NCBI RefSeq assembly: GCF_000003855.2
Contig: NW_003101671.1
Coordinates: 153,875 to 217,874, forward strand
Reading direction: 5' to 3'
Length of the DNA: 64,000 bases
DNA from: Blastomyces gilchristii SLH14081
Lineage: Eukaryota; Ascomycota; Eurotiomycetes; Onygenales; Ajellomycetaceae
Notes under the pieces: model-generated
Told to the model about the DNA's origin: nothing
The model's input: only the letters and a program-made list of their open reading frames with translations
Databases searched by the model: none
Translations under genes and position numbers: made by a program
Shown: positions 10,885 to 22,108 of the stretch, piece after piece
How the letters are laid out: the number at the start of each line of letters is the position of its first letter
Numbering within the stretch: the first letter of the stretch is position 1

Positions 10885-11809
10885 AATAGAGAGAGTGTGT
10901 TTCTAATAATAATATCTATATATTAGTTCAAGAACTTCTTAAGAATAAAAAAAAAATAAAAAAAAAAAATAAAAAAAAAAAAAAACAAAATTTAATTTTA
11001 ATATTTTTATAAATAATGTCTGACTGCTGCTGAGCTTCTTACAAGCATTTTTATAACTTCTCTAATCACTTTCTACTGATTGATAAAGTAGAGATATTAT
11101 TACTTATAACAGTATCTTTACTTCTCTTAGCTTTATTACTATATCTAATCTTCAGATCAGTAGCTAACTCTGTATCACTGTTAAATCAGTCTTTGACTCT
11201 TAGTAGTGCAGTTTCACTCTTTACTATAAGTATCTCTGTAAATAGTTTCTTACAGATTATAGATAATAGTTTCTATGAATTATTAAGTACTGTCAGTACT
11301 CTCTATGACTCTGTAGATCTATAATCACTCTCTCTCTCTATCTACACAATCTCTGATCAGATATATGAAAATATATCTAGATTTTCTATTAATAGTTCTC
11401 ATATTACAGTGCATTTCTGTAACTCTGATATTAAAAAAAGATGAGTCTCTAAGTACTTATAAAATTCAGATAATCAAGACAATGTAAATACTATAAATTT
11501 ATAATAGAAATTAATCTGAGTAGATAAGCTCTGTCTTTATATCTTAATAATTTCTGAGCTGAATACTTCAGTATAACTGAGAGAGTGAATACAGCTTCAT
11601 AAGAAGTATCTGATAATATGTATAGATAGTCAGCTCTTAAAACTCTGTTACAACTGTATATACTCTGATATTTAACTCTCTTAAAGTCTGTGTATTTTCA
11701 GTAGTCTTCATATTAAATGAAATAATTATTTATACTACAGATATAATACTCTCTGCTTCTTTAAAGAGAGAAATTAATAATTATAGAGAGATTGAGAGTT
11801 GTAAGTAAT
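10885..11809 (-). mobile_element. Gypsy-3a segment 2 (3' untranslated region)
   Basis: Matches Gypsy-3b 56678-56895 and 57378 to about 58035, continuous with segment 3 once Gypsy-1a (11810-22108) is removed. No protein domain is seen. An A-rich run with interspersed T (about 10945-10990) is much longer here than in copy b, so it looks like a local slippage expansion. The right end is the 5-bp target GTAAT (11805-11809), duplicated at 22109-22113. Confidence 0.8.
10945..10990. repeat. A-rich low-complexity tract
   Basis: Runs of A broken by single T or C. The matching place in Gypsy-3b (about 56728-56745) has only a short A run, so the tract expanded in this copy. Confidence 0.7.
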
Positions 11810-12341
11810 TGTCACGCTCCCGGCCGCGCCAAGGCCTCGTTGCGGTTCCACACGGCCCATCACTTCCATGCGGATGATTTCATCCTGTTCAAACCGGTTT
11901 CCAACCACTCTATGACATCATTCGGATATATCATATAAAGATCCGATTGATGAATATGAGAACCCTGCTTCTATATAAGGTCAGCAGATTACTCTTTCTC
12001 AGTAGTGAGATACTGCTGAGGTATCACTCTGACTATTCTCACTTATGAAATGAGAGAAGAGTATTCACTCATTGTCTATATAGCATAGCTAGATACTGGC
12101 TTCTCATCAAAGAAGTCAGTGATTTGTTTTTCTACTACTGAAATATATACAGAAGTTACTGCATTTCTCATACAATCTTCTTAGTATATTAAGTATTATA
12201 TCTGTGATATTCTTGTAATAACTCTGTAGTCTATAAGCTTACTATTTAAGCAAGCTAGTCAAGCTTATTTATACAGCTTCTTAATAACTATCTCTATATA
12301 ATATCACTGACTAGTTATTACTTCAGTTTCATTATATTACA
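11810..12341 (+). repeat. Gypsy-1a 5' LTR (532 bp)
   Basis: TGTCACGCTC...TATTACA. The first 150 bp keep CpG and CC/GG pairs (CCCGGCCGCGCC, GTTGCGG); from about 12000 on the sequence is mutated like the interior. Compared with the 3' LTR it has about 17 extra bases after TGTCA. The last 50 bp (inner edge) are more mutated than the same bases at the outer end of the 3' LTR. Confidence 0.9.
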
Positions 12342-13345
12342 ATTTAAATTACTCAATCTGATTATAAGTTTGAATCAGTTAAGCTTTAACAGACTGATAT
12401 GACTTCATGTATCTATACTGAGACTGATTCAATTTCACTCTCTGAGAGAAACTCTATATTATTTTCTAGAGTGTATATATCTCTACTCTGATAGAAATCT
12501 GTGATTTCTGAACTTACTGTACATTTTGATATGAGCTCTTTAATTACTCTGCTACTGTCACAGTCTCTACACACCTACATTTATTATGAACAAAGAGAGA
12601 TTAAGATTGAAGATTCTCTGAGAAATAAGAGAAATATATTATCTGAATTTCACAGCTTTATCTGTATTCTTGAACAGAAATTCTGCCTTAACTTAAGTCA
12701 GTATAATACTCATGAGATATAAGTAATATACACTGTCAACCTTCTTGAAGACATCTCTATGACTACTTGAGTTATTAAGAAGAGAGAGCTTGAGTATACT
12801 AATACTGTAATAACTTAAAAAGAATTCCAGAACTTTCTACTGAATCAAATCAAAGATCACTGTAATTACAGCTTCACAGCAGTACAGTGATTCAACTTAT
12901 TATATTAATAAGATAATGAGAATTCTTCTGATTTCAATACAAGATTTGAAGAATATTGAGAGAAATTGACTGATGATTTGAATCAATTAAAAACACAGTT
13001 TTATCTCATAAAGCTGACTCATAACATGTGAATAATAATATTACAGTATCAGAGTTTATTAATCAATTACACTGAGATTGTCAACCTGACTTTCTGAATC
13101 TATTTGAATAATCAATTCTCTGAGGAAAAGATCAATAAGATCTCTTTTAAGTAATTAATAATAGAATCTAAACAGCACTGTGACAGCTTTAATGTAGAGA
13201 AAGTAAAGAAGAATTCTAAGTATTCTAATTCTTCACTCACTGTAAAGAAACACTAAAAAAGATTTAACAAAGATCTCTATTTTAACTGTAGAGCTAGTAA
13301 TCACTATACTAGTAATTATAAGAAGCTGAAGAAGAGAAGAAACTG
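12342..13345 (+). pseudogene. Gypsy-1a Gag remnant with zinc knuckle
   Basis: The region between the 5' LTR and the protease/RT region. About 12500-12725 reads as an open 73-codon piece (capsid-like, E-F-H-S-F-I...L-E-Q-K-F). A CCHC zinc knuckle ends it at 13278-13319 with spacing x-F-N-C-x4-H-x4-x, where the first and last Cys are now Tyr (TGT to TAT). Basic residues follow (K-K-L-K-K-R-R-N). Gag forms the particle and packages RNA. The exact start is not recoverable. Confidence 0.65.
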
Positions 13346-14994
13346 AGAAGATATCTTTTTAAAGTTAACTTCTCTTCTGATAAATGTATCTGTGAAAGAT
13401 AAAGAAGAGAAAGAAATAAAGAATTAATAATTCTCATATCTCTGAGTTTATATTACAATCACAATACATACTCTGAATAAGAAGGTATTAGTGAGATATC
13501 TACTCAACTTCAGAGTGAATATTAACTTCATATTCTATTTCTTTTCTTTAATAAAGAATTGAAAGAAGATAGACTTATCAGATTATATGAAATTTATCAA
13601 TGAAATGAAGTATTACTATTTTAATATAATTTAAGCAAAGTGTGTGATGACAGACTTAGAAGAAATCTTTAAGAAGAGCAGTCTGCTTCTTCACACTGTT
13701 AATATCATAAATGAGAATGTTATTCTAGATCTTTTATAATTAAGAGAAAACAATTCTCTTATTAACTGAGTTACTCAGATGTGATGATATTATCTCACTA
13801 ATGAAGAGACAGTAATAGAGAAATCTGAAGAGTTTCATCAGAAGAATCTTGAGAAAGAGATAGAGTCAATATACTGTGTGGCAGATGACTGAGACTTGAG
13901 AATAGATGAAGAAGTTATCATTCTCACTACAAAATTAGCAGCAGTATCTGTTATTGAAGATAAATGAACATAATATCTCTTTATAGATTATAAGAATGTC
14001 TTTTTAGAAAGAAAAGTAGTGAAGTGTTCTGATATCAAGATACAATATAAGATTTGTCTTGAAGACAGTGTAATAGTACTGTACAGACTTCTTTACAACT
14101 TGTCTGTAAAGAAATTGAATGTTCTGTGTAAATATCTTGAGAAAGTGTAATCAAAGAACTGAATATACTTATTAAAGAGTTCAGCAGAGACATCTATACT
14201 CTTTATACTTAAGAAGAACAGTAGACTACATCTATGCATAGACTGTAGAGATCTCAATTAGATGACAGTTAAAAATTGCTATTCATTGCTGTTATTTGAT
14301 AAGATAATCAATCAATTATCTAAAGTAAAGATGTTTACAAAGATTGATATACAGAATATCTATCATAGAATCAGAGTTAATAAAGATAATATTTAGAAAA
14401 CAGCTTTTCATATCAAGTACAGTAATTTTGAATATCTTGTTTTATCTTTTAATCTTTATAACACTTCAGTCATCTTTCAGATCTATATAAATGAAATGCT
14501 GTGAGACCTTGTCAATATCTTCTGCATAGTATACTTGAATGACATTCTAATCTTCTTAAAAACAGAGAAAGAACATGATACTCATGTTCAAGAAGTGTTG
14601 AGTTGCTTGAGACAGTATTAACTCTATACAAACACTGAAAAATACTCATTCTACATATAGGAGATTGATTTCTTAGATTATATTATTGAGATGAATGATA
14701 TTTCAATGAACAGAAGTCAGATCTCTGTCATTGAGAACTGATCAGCACTGTAGATGTACTGTGAGATGCAGGTGTTTCTAGAATTTGTGAATTTCTACAG
14801 ACAATTCATCTATACATATTCACAGATTACTGTCTCTCTTACAGATCTGTTAAAGAAAAGTATGAAAGACAGAAAAATAGAATCATTTATTCTCACTTAA
14901 GACACTGTACAGATATTTGTAGAATTGAAACAAGCTTTTACAAATATCACAATACTGAATCACTTTAATTCTGACTTACTTAGTCAGTGTGAGA
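13346..14994 (+). pseudogene. Gypsy-1a Pol, protease region and reverse transcriptase
   Basis: About 14220-14990 gives the RT: L-H-L-C-I-D-C-R-D-L-N, then F-T-K-I-D-I-Q-N-I-Y-H-R-I-R, and the active site Y-L-N-D-I-L-I-F at 14532-14543 (family Y-x-D-D; the first Asp codon became AAT by G to A). Then come F-L-D-Y-I-I and F-V-N-F-Y-R-Q-F-I. The frame runs into the MITE at the start of RNase H (E-T-D) and resumes after it at 15509. A protease should lie at about 13600-13900 but I could not fix its catalytic triad. Confidence 0.82.
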
Positions 14995-15500
14995 TAGACT
15001 GGCCGCCGGGATCATGAATTTCACGTTTAGTCCCATTTGGTCTGGTCCCATACATTTCTTGGCGTGAATCCCGCTGGGACTGGCTATCAAAAAAACATGT
15101 AAAGTGACTATATATCAGATCTTAAAATGAAACCATGACTTGAAAAAAATGAGAAAGTGATTTCATTTGGTCTCATTTAGTCCCATTCTTGGCATAAAGT
15201 TACTATTTTTAGACATTTTAAGGTTGTTTTTAGACTATTTTTAATTTTTTAAAAAGTAATGCTTTTTAGTAATACTCAAATGAGATTTAAAGTCATTTAA
15301 AGCAATAAAAATAATTTAAATTGTGAAGTGGAAATCATGGTCCCATTTGAAAAATGTGACAAGAGTAGACAGTAAGTCTCACTGAGACAGTATGAGACTA
15401 CTATCTAATGTTAAAACTGTGTAATGGGATCAGTCGAATTGGTAATGAGACTATCAAAAAATCTGGTCCTGGTCCCAGACACGGTCACACGGTCAGTCTA
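14995..15500 (+). mobile_element. MITE copy 1 (hAT-like, 506 bp)
   Basis: Begins TAGACTGGCCG and ends CGGTCAGTCTA, imperfect terminal inverted repeats, flanked by a perfect 8-bp TSD GTGTGAGA (14987-14994, 15501-15508). The subterminal stretch ACGGTCACACGGTCAGTCTA contains a repeated CGGTCA motif. No ORF. Three further copies, each with its own 8-bp TSD, are at 56896-57369, 58890-59394 and 61047-61551. The 8-bp TSD and TA(G) ends fit hAT, but no transposase source is in the window. It interrupts Gypsy-1a at the RT/RNase H junction. Confidence 0.88.
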
Positions 15501-15508
15501 GTGTGAGA

Positions 15509-16373
15509 CTGATGTATCTGAGAATAAAGTCTGTGAAATCTTTTCAAGTTAATATTGAAGATCTTTTCATGTTGAAGAATCAGAAGATAATCATCTCTGA
15601 GAATACAGATAATGAAATGTCTGTGAGAGAAGACTTTTTTACAAAGTCTATAAGATGCTGTGAATAAAGATCAGTGATCTTCTTCTTCAAGAAGTTATCA
15701 CTTATACAGAGAAGATATGATACTCATGATTAAGAGATGTTAGTAATTGTCAAATTCTTTAAGATCTGGTGATATTATCTTCAGAGTAGTAAGTACTCAG
15801 TGCAAGTTCTCACTAATTATACAAATCTGCATTACTTCTTGACAACAAAGAGCTTAATAGAATGTCAAGCCAGGTGAATAAAGCAGCTTTCAGAGTATGA
15901 TTTCTATATCTGATACTGTTCAGAGCGGTTTAATCCTGTCAGTATACTGTCTAAACAGCCTGATTATAATATTGTTGATATAAAGAAGAATTCTATAAAA
16001 GAATCTCTGTCATCACTGCAGAAGAAGCTGGCTGCAGCGGGTTGAGATTCTCTGAAGCTCAGAAATGATGCTGATAAGACAGCTGCACAACTCAGTATAG
16101 AAGATGAAAGAAAAGTCAGATCTCTGCAGAGAACTGACACTGAAAATCATGAGCTTCTCATGTTATATCTTACCATGATTGAATTGATAAAGAATAAAAT
16201 AGTCTACAATCTTTCAACTTAACTACTTTTAAAATTTATTAATGAGTTATAGAAGAGAAATATCTCTACTCCAGCTTGAATTCAGAAGTTAAAGAAGAAA
16301 GAATTCAGTTTAAACTTGAAAGAGACAGACTCTGAGCAGAGCAGTGCTGCTAAGAAATCACGTCACTGATAAC
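15509..16373 (+). pseudogene. Gypsy-1a Pol, RNase H and linker
   Basis: Continues Pol after the MITE. About 15715-15960 reads Y-D-T-H-D-x-E-M-L-V-I-V-K-F-F-K-I-W, V-L-T-N-Y-T-N-L-H-Y-F-L-T-T-K and Q-A-R-W-x-x-x-L-S-E-Y-D-F, the classic RNase H sequence of fungal Gypsy elements (T-D-H-x-x-L is mutated to T-N-Y-x-x-L). Then F-N-P-V-S-I-L-S-K (family P-x-A-D-A-L-S-R). The linker to integrase (about 16020-16370) is charged and not well conserved. The frame is interrupted at 16374 by the pogo-type transposon. Confidence 0.8.
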
Positions 16374-16375
16374 TA

Positions 16376-18349
16376 ACTGTGCTATGCTTACTCACTCTCT
16401 GTAGTGAGTGCACCACAGCATACGGAAAACCACACTGTAAAGAAAATATTTTCAATATCTTCATTCTTCATCTTCAAATAATCATCATTAATTATAACCA
16501 TGTCTAAATCTTCTAATTACACTGAGGAGCAGTTGTAAAGAGCTGTTTCATATATAAAAGCAATTCAAAATTAAAAATCATGTCTCTGTTGCAAGAATTC
16601 AAAGTTCTATATATCACCTTGTATGAGAGAATCAACAGGAAGAAATCAAGAACTATGAGAATTTCACTGAATTGAGTATTGAATGACAGTCAGAAAGAGA
16701 TAATTAAGATATGAATTCATCAGTTGAACATTAATTTTTGTTCATTCATCATTGAGCATATTGAAGCTGCTGTGAACTGCATGTTAAGACAGCATTATAC
16801 AGATTCAGAGACTGCACCTTGCACAGTAAGTAAGATATGAACATATTGATTTATCAAACTTCTGTCAGATTACAAATGAGTCAAGCAAAAACTCATGAAT
16901 TCAAAATAAGTGTCTTATGAGAATATAAGCTTCATTATCAACTGATTTGATTGATATAAAGCTATCTTCAATCAATATCAATTTTTTCACTGTGATATCT
17001 ATAACTTTGATGAGATTGAATTTCAAGAAGAAGAAGAATGCAGACAGTAGATTGTAATCATCTTTAAAGACACAAATTTCATTATACAGTCATCATACTC
17101 CTGCAGATTAATAACAGTGATGAAGTGTGTTAGTGCAGATAGTACAGTATTGAATTCATTGATTATAATGAAATTAAAGGTCCATCTAGAGAATTGATAT
17201 ACACACTTCAACTTATCTAATAACTACATCATCATTGCATCCGAGTCTGGCTTTACAAATGATGAGATTGAATTTGAATGAATCAAGTGATTCAATAAGA
17301 TGATAAAAAAGCATCAAATGAGCAGTCATTGACTGCTATTAATAAATAATCATGATTCTCATCTCATAGAAGAATTCATTCAATACTGTGATCTTCATAA
17401 GATTATTCTGTTCAGATTCTCATCTCATATAAGTCATATTCTACAATCTCTTGATGATGTATCTTTTCAGCAGTATAAGCATTATCATACAAAGGCAGTT
17501 AATGAGGCTGCCTGCTACAGATATGAGCAGTATGATGGCAGATAATTCCTTGCTAATCTGGAGAGTATTTGACTGCAAGCATTCAAATCTAGCACTGTGA
17601 GAGCTGGCTTTGCCAATCATAGAATGTATCCAGTTAATCACGATATAATTCTCAATCAATTGAGACCTCTTATCATTGATGATGCCCTGAATCTCAACAT
17701 ATACGATGGTGATGATGATGTATGCAATCACTTTACCCCGCTATCTGCAGATCAACTGTCAACTGTCTCCTTGCAATTAATCTTCTCAGAGACAGTTGTA
17801 AAACTACATCATCAAATTAATGCAGCAGTCAAGACCTTAGAAGATATGAAGAATACTCTTACACCTGGTTTGACAAGGCAGTTGAACAAGATCTTCAAGA
17901 GTAGCATGATCCAGGCAGAATTGAACGCGCACTGTGAGGATGAACTTGCAGATCATTATTGAGTAAATAGATGTCAGATCATCAAATCCTCCCACAGACA
18001 GGTGCAAGTAGGTGAAGTCCTCACTATTAAGGATGCCAATCACAAGATTGCAATCTGTAGAGCAGATGAGATGAAAAAGACATTTAATAAGACTCTTTGA
18101 TTGATTGAAATCAAATCTATAAAATCTACAGTCACTCAACCACAATAATATAATTCTATAGAATCTCAACTTACAGTGGATTCTACACCTTCTAATGAGT
18201 ATATAGATAATCTTTATGTTATAGATAGATGTGATGGTGATTATTAATTAATTTTTGAAGATTACTATATTCAAAATATTTTCTTTACAGTGTGGTTTTC
18301 TGTACACTGTGGCGCACTCACTACAGAGAGTGAGTAAGCATGGCACGGT
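16376..18349 (+). mobile_element. Pogo-type (Tc1/mariner superfamily) DNA transposon, 1974 bp
   Basis: Flanked by TA (16374-16375 and 18350-18351), as expected for this superfamily. Terminal inverted repeats of about 77 bp (16376-16452 and 18273-18349) begin ACYGTGCYATGCTTACTCAC; each contains a small internal palindrome (CACTCTCTGTAGTGAGTG, with a matching piece on the right side). One transposase pseudogene fills the inside. It is inserted in Gypsy-1a between RNase H and integrase. Confidence 0.92.
16500..18148 (+). pseudogene. Pogo-type DDE transposase
   Basis: Start ATG at 16500 (M-S-K-S-S-N-Y-T-E-E-Q-L). Domains: psq-like helix-turn-helix about 16515-16650 (R-A-V-x-x-I-K, then F-K-V-L-Y-I-T-L-Y-E-R-I-N-R-K-K-S-R), a CENP-B-type second HTH about 16690-16930, then the DDE core. 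First Asp at about 17015 (I-Y-N-F-D-E), second at about 17350 (L-L-I-N-N-H-D-S-H-L-I-E-E-F), third at about 17455 (I-L-Q-S-L-D-D-V-S-F). A frameshift near 16585 separates the first half of the psq domain from the rest; several Trp codons are TGA. The last third (about 17590-18148) is much less mutated and open for 121 codons. Stop TAA at 18146-18148. Around 550 residues, normal for the family. Confidence 0.88.
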
Positions 18350-18351
18350 TA

Positions 18352-19790
18352 GAAGAATGTGAACTTCTACTACTGAATAATTCAGTCTTTATCTCTCATA
18401 GCAGGGTGGTGCATCAGAAGTTATTGAGAATTTATCATAATAATTCTCATACAGAGCACTTCAGGTTAGAAAAGACTGAGAAGCTTCTAAAATGTAAATA
18501 TATTTAAGACACGCTTCAGACAGATATCAAAGAGTATGTTAAGACTTATGATATCTGTTAAAGAATAAAGATTCTGCAGTATAAGTAATATAATGAGTTG
18601 ATATCACTGTCTGTTTTAAAGAGCTTATAGCAGAATCTATTAATGAATTTCATACTTAATCTGACAAAGTTGATAAGAGTCAAAGAATATAACTCAATTT
18701 TGATTATTATTGATTACTTTATGAAGATAATTAAATATATCTCTACTTATAAAAAGATTAAAGCCTCTGAATTAACTAATCTGTTTTTAGATATTATTAT
18801 TCATAATCACAGTGCTCTGAAATTGTTAATAACAGATTGAGAATCTCTCTTCATCAGCAAATACTGATCAGCTTTTTACTATTATCTTATAATAAGATAT
18901 CTTCTCAGTACTGCATTTCATTCACAGACAGATGATGAGACTGAATACTAGAATCAGACACTAGAACAGTATCTTTGAGTATTCTATTTATATTATCAGA
19001 ATGATTAACTTAAACATCTTCTGATCACTGAATTTGTATATAATAATGCAAAGAATACAATTTTAAAGATATCTTCTTTCTATACTTGTTATGAATATAA
19101 TTCTTCATTACTCAGTGACATTGCAGATGACATTTCAAAGAAAAGAATAGACAGTCAGAATATTAAACAGATACAGAAAACAGAGTATCTCTCAGTGTTA
19201 GAAGTAAAAGTGAGATTGAAACTTTTGAATAAAATTCATGAGAAGATGATGAAAAGCATTCACTGTGCTCAGAAGTGATAGATGAAATACTATAATTAAA
19301 AACATCTCTTAATGAAGTTCTTGATAGAGAATCAAGTACTATTTTCAGCAAAGAATATCAAGATAATAAGACTGTATAAGAAGCTCAGTAAGTGATGACT
19401 AGAATTTTTCTCAGTAATAAGAGTGATGAGTAAACAGATATATAAGTTGAAATTACTCTCAGAATTGAAATCAATTCATTCTATTTTTCATATTTTCTAT
19501 TTAAAGCTCTATAAGTAACATCTCAGAATGAAGCTGTCTCAGCTGAATAATATTGAAATTGAGAATGATACTGAATATCTTATGAAGAAAATATTGAATA
19601 AGTGAATACATTACAGTAAGCTTCAATACCTTGTAAAATAAGAAGATTATTCATTATCAGAGAATTCATAGAAATCACTTAAACATTTGAAAAATGCTGA
19701 GAAAGAGATTGTAAGCTATGAGATAACTAGTAGAGATCATCTTATTACACATCAGAGATATTGAATAAGAAATACTATTTAAGACTTCTT
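18352..19790 (+). pseudogene. Gypsy-1a integrase with chromodomain
   Basis: Zinc-finger region about 18410-18570 (I-Y-H-N-N-S-H-T-E-H-F-R-L-E-K-T, then T-Y-D-I-C), a core that starts about 18640 (M-N-F-I-L-N-L), with first catalytic Asp in I-I-I-D-Y-F, second in L-I-T-D (about 18835) and a third block T-A-F-H-S-Q-T-D-D-E-T-E at about 18910. The C-terminal domain is about 19300-19530 (I-H-S-I-F-H-I-F-Y-L). The chromodomain is about 19560-19700 (Y-L-M-K-K-I-L-N-K, L-Q-Y-L-V-K, Y-S-L-S-E-N-S). Stops are TGA at Trp plus a few TAA/TAG at Gln. Parallel fragments on the opposite strand are at 42549-43409. Confidence 0.87.
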
Positions 19791-20451
19791 ATTTTTTTCA
19801 AAGAATTTTTTAGAGATAATCTTGCAGTGATAAGCTGATGTCTTATAAACTCTGTAGCACTCTTCTTCTATTTTCTCTCAAAGAATTTTTAGAAGTTTAA
19901 TGAGACTATACAAGTGTAAAATTCCTGAAGCAGTTAATAAGAAAAGAAAGAAATATTTGAAATCAATAAAGATTAATATTATTGACTCATAGACTGCTGC
20001 TATTCTAATAGAGTCACAGCTCACTGAAAAAGTAAAAAGAGGAAATCAGAGCCTACTCATCAATAATCACATTCTTATTAAACTCATTCTTCACTGTTAA
20101 AATCTTCAGTATTAGTATCTTTGTCTTCTGAGAAGTTAGCACTGCAGTGCTGCAGAGAAGTATACTGTAGAAGAGTATGAGAGATGTTTAAAGTATTAAC
20201 TTATCAATTTATAAAATATCTCAGTTATCTGCTTCAATTGAAGTGAGATTCTCTTCAATCAGTGATTAATCTCTGTGATACTTTTCATAGCAACACTGAC
20301 TGATCTCTTCTTAAAGTCAGTCATTCTGACATATTTTTTCATCTCAGAGACTCATGCTTTCATCTTCTTTTACAGACAAGCACGAAGAATCTTCTCAGTC
20401 TTGACAGAATCTGTTAATACTTGAAGCTCTAAGATTCTTGCTCTGTACTGC

Positions 20452-21111
20452 TTAAGCATCTAAGCTTCTTATCAGAGCTGATACAACATCTTTCTGTGAG
20501 ATAATACTTACAGAGAGACAGGAGTTATTGTTACAGATATAACAGAAATAATAAGAGTGAGAGAAGAGATAGATATATAAAATCTTCTCTTTCTTCAGCT
20601 GCTTAACACAGTGCAGATAAGTGATGATACTAATCAGAGACTACACTGAAGCCTTCTTACAGAGAGAAGATAAAGAAACTGCAGAACTCTGTAGATTTAA
20701 CTCAGTAGCATTCTGAGCAGGGCTTAGATATACTGTGAAAGAGAAACTATGAATTGAGCTTCTCAGAGTCACTGTTCTCAGAATCAAGCTCTCTTTAGAT
20801 TTCTCTTTAAATGATCACACAGAGTCATACATCACTATGTTGGCTGGAAAAGAGGGCGGTCTTGCAATAGTAGTAAGAGAGACAGAGAAAGAACTGAATA
20901 TGAACAAACTGATCAGCAGAAGAGATGACACCTTACTACAAGATATGACAACTATCACTGTGACTGTAAGAGAAGCAGAGAGAGAAGAAGAAGAAGATGT
21001 GATAATAAGAGTAGTACTCTCACAGTTCATTGATATCACTGTCTCTGTCTTTAACTGAGTGTTCTTAACAGTTATGAAGACTGCAGCTGCATCATGAAGA
21101 CATTTACTCAC
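20452..21111 (-). CDS. Antisense frame (about 219 codons) in Gypsy-1a 3' region, unknown
   Basis: Opposite strand to pol, between the chromodomain and the 3' LTR. The first 98 codons are open (S-K-C-L-H-D-A-A-A-V ... V-M-Y-D-S-V). The frame continues after a TGA, probably a mutated Trp, and one TAG to a TAA at 20452 (Y-I-C-N-N-N-S-C-L-S, V-S-A-L-I-R-S-L-D-A). A second copy (34254-34541 and on to about 34890) aligns in the same frame from D-A-A-A to L-I-R-S-x-D. The protein has a Ser/Thr/Val-rich middle and scattered Cys. No start ATG is seen at the left end; the first codon is GTG in both copies. Function unknown; may be non-coding. Confidence 0.3.
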
Positions 21112-21593
21112 TAGAACATGTCAGAATAAGTCTCTTATTATCTCTCAAGAACAATGCTCTCATGCACTCACTATTGTAGATGAAGAAGAAGAGAGAAAAA
21201 TGTTTCACAGAGAGAAGAGAAGAATCTTTTTGAAAAATTCTGTTACTACTATTAGCTTTGTCTCTAAAAACACATCACTTTTATAGAGAATTTCATATGT
21301 AGAATAAAATATAATGAGTGATCTATAAGTCACTTATTAACTATATTTTTCACATTTCAAATCAATATATAAGAAACTCACTTATCACATGTTTAATTTA
21401 AATAAAGATGAGAAAAGAAAGATCTACACAGTCAGCTGAAAAACTCATCTATTTCTTTATATCATGCACAGTACATGTACTGTCAATCAGTTAATCACTG
21501 TTGCTATATCATAAAGATAACTTCTAATTCAGTAATCTTGAGAGCATCAGAACTATACTCTTAAAGAGAAGAGTATTATCATACTCTCAGTCA

Positions 21594-22108
21594 TGTCAAG
21601 ACTTTGTTACAGTTTCACACAGCTCATTGCTTTCATATGAATAAATTCATCTCATTCAAACCAGTTTCTAATCACTCTATGACATCATTCAGATATATCA
21701 TATGAAGATTCAATTGATGAATATGAGAACCTCACTTCTATACAAGATCAGCAGATTACTCTTTCTTAGCAGTGAGACACTGCTGAGGTATTACTTCAGC
21801 TATTCTCACTCATGAAATGAGAGAAGAATATTCACTCATTGTCTATATAGAATAGCTAGATGCTGGCTTCTCATCAAAGAAGTCAGTAATTCATTTTTCT
21901 GCTACTGAAATATATACAGAAGTTACTGTGTTTCTCATACAATCTTCTTAGTATACTAAGTATCATATCTGTGATATTCTCACAATAACTCTGTAGTCTA
22001 CAAGCTTGCTATTCAAGTAAGATAGTCAAGCTCACTTATACAGCTTCTCAACAACTATCTCTATGTAACACCGCTGACTAGTCACTGCTTCAGTTCTGTC
22101 ACATTACA
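21594..22108 (+). repeat. Gypsy-1a 3' LTR (515 bp)
   Basis: TGTCAAGACT...CACATTACA. The inner (left) edge is mutated: GGCCTCGTTGCGG of the 5' LTR appears here as GACTTTGTTACAG. The outer (right) 50 bp keep CC, CG and CA pairs that are mutated in the 5' LTR. Followed by the TSD GTAAT at 22109-22113. Confidence 0.9.

Larger units (their letters stand above)
11810..22108 (+). mobile_element. Gypsy-1a, complete Ty3/Gypsy chromovirus (degenerate)
   Basis: Bounded by LTRs (11810-12341 and 21594-22108) beginning TGTCA and ending TTACA, with a perfect 5-bp TSD GTAAT (11805-11809, 22109-22113). Inside, in order: Gag with a zinc knuckle, RT, RNase H, integrase with chromodomain, then about 1.8 kb of 3' region with an antisense frame. 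Without its two nested insertions (MITE 14995-15500, pogo-type element 16376-18349) it is about 7.8 kb. It is inserted in Gypsy-3a. The coding part is full of TGA at Trp positions; the outer edges of both LTRs are nearly unmutated. Confidence 0.93.

Noticed and set aside
16376..16452. CRISPR-like or phage att-like repeat because of short palindromes
   Set aside because: The repeat occurs twice in inverted orientation at the ends of one element with a DDE transposase and TA target; it is a terminal inverted repeat.
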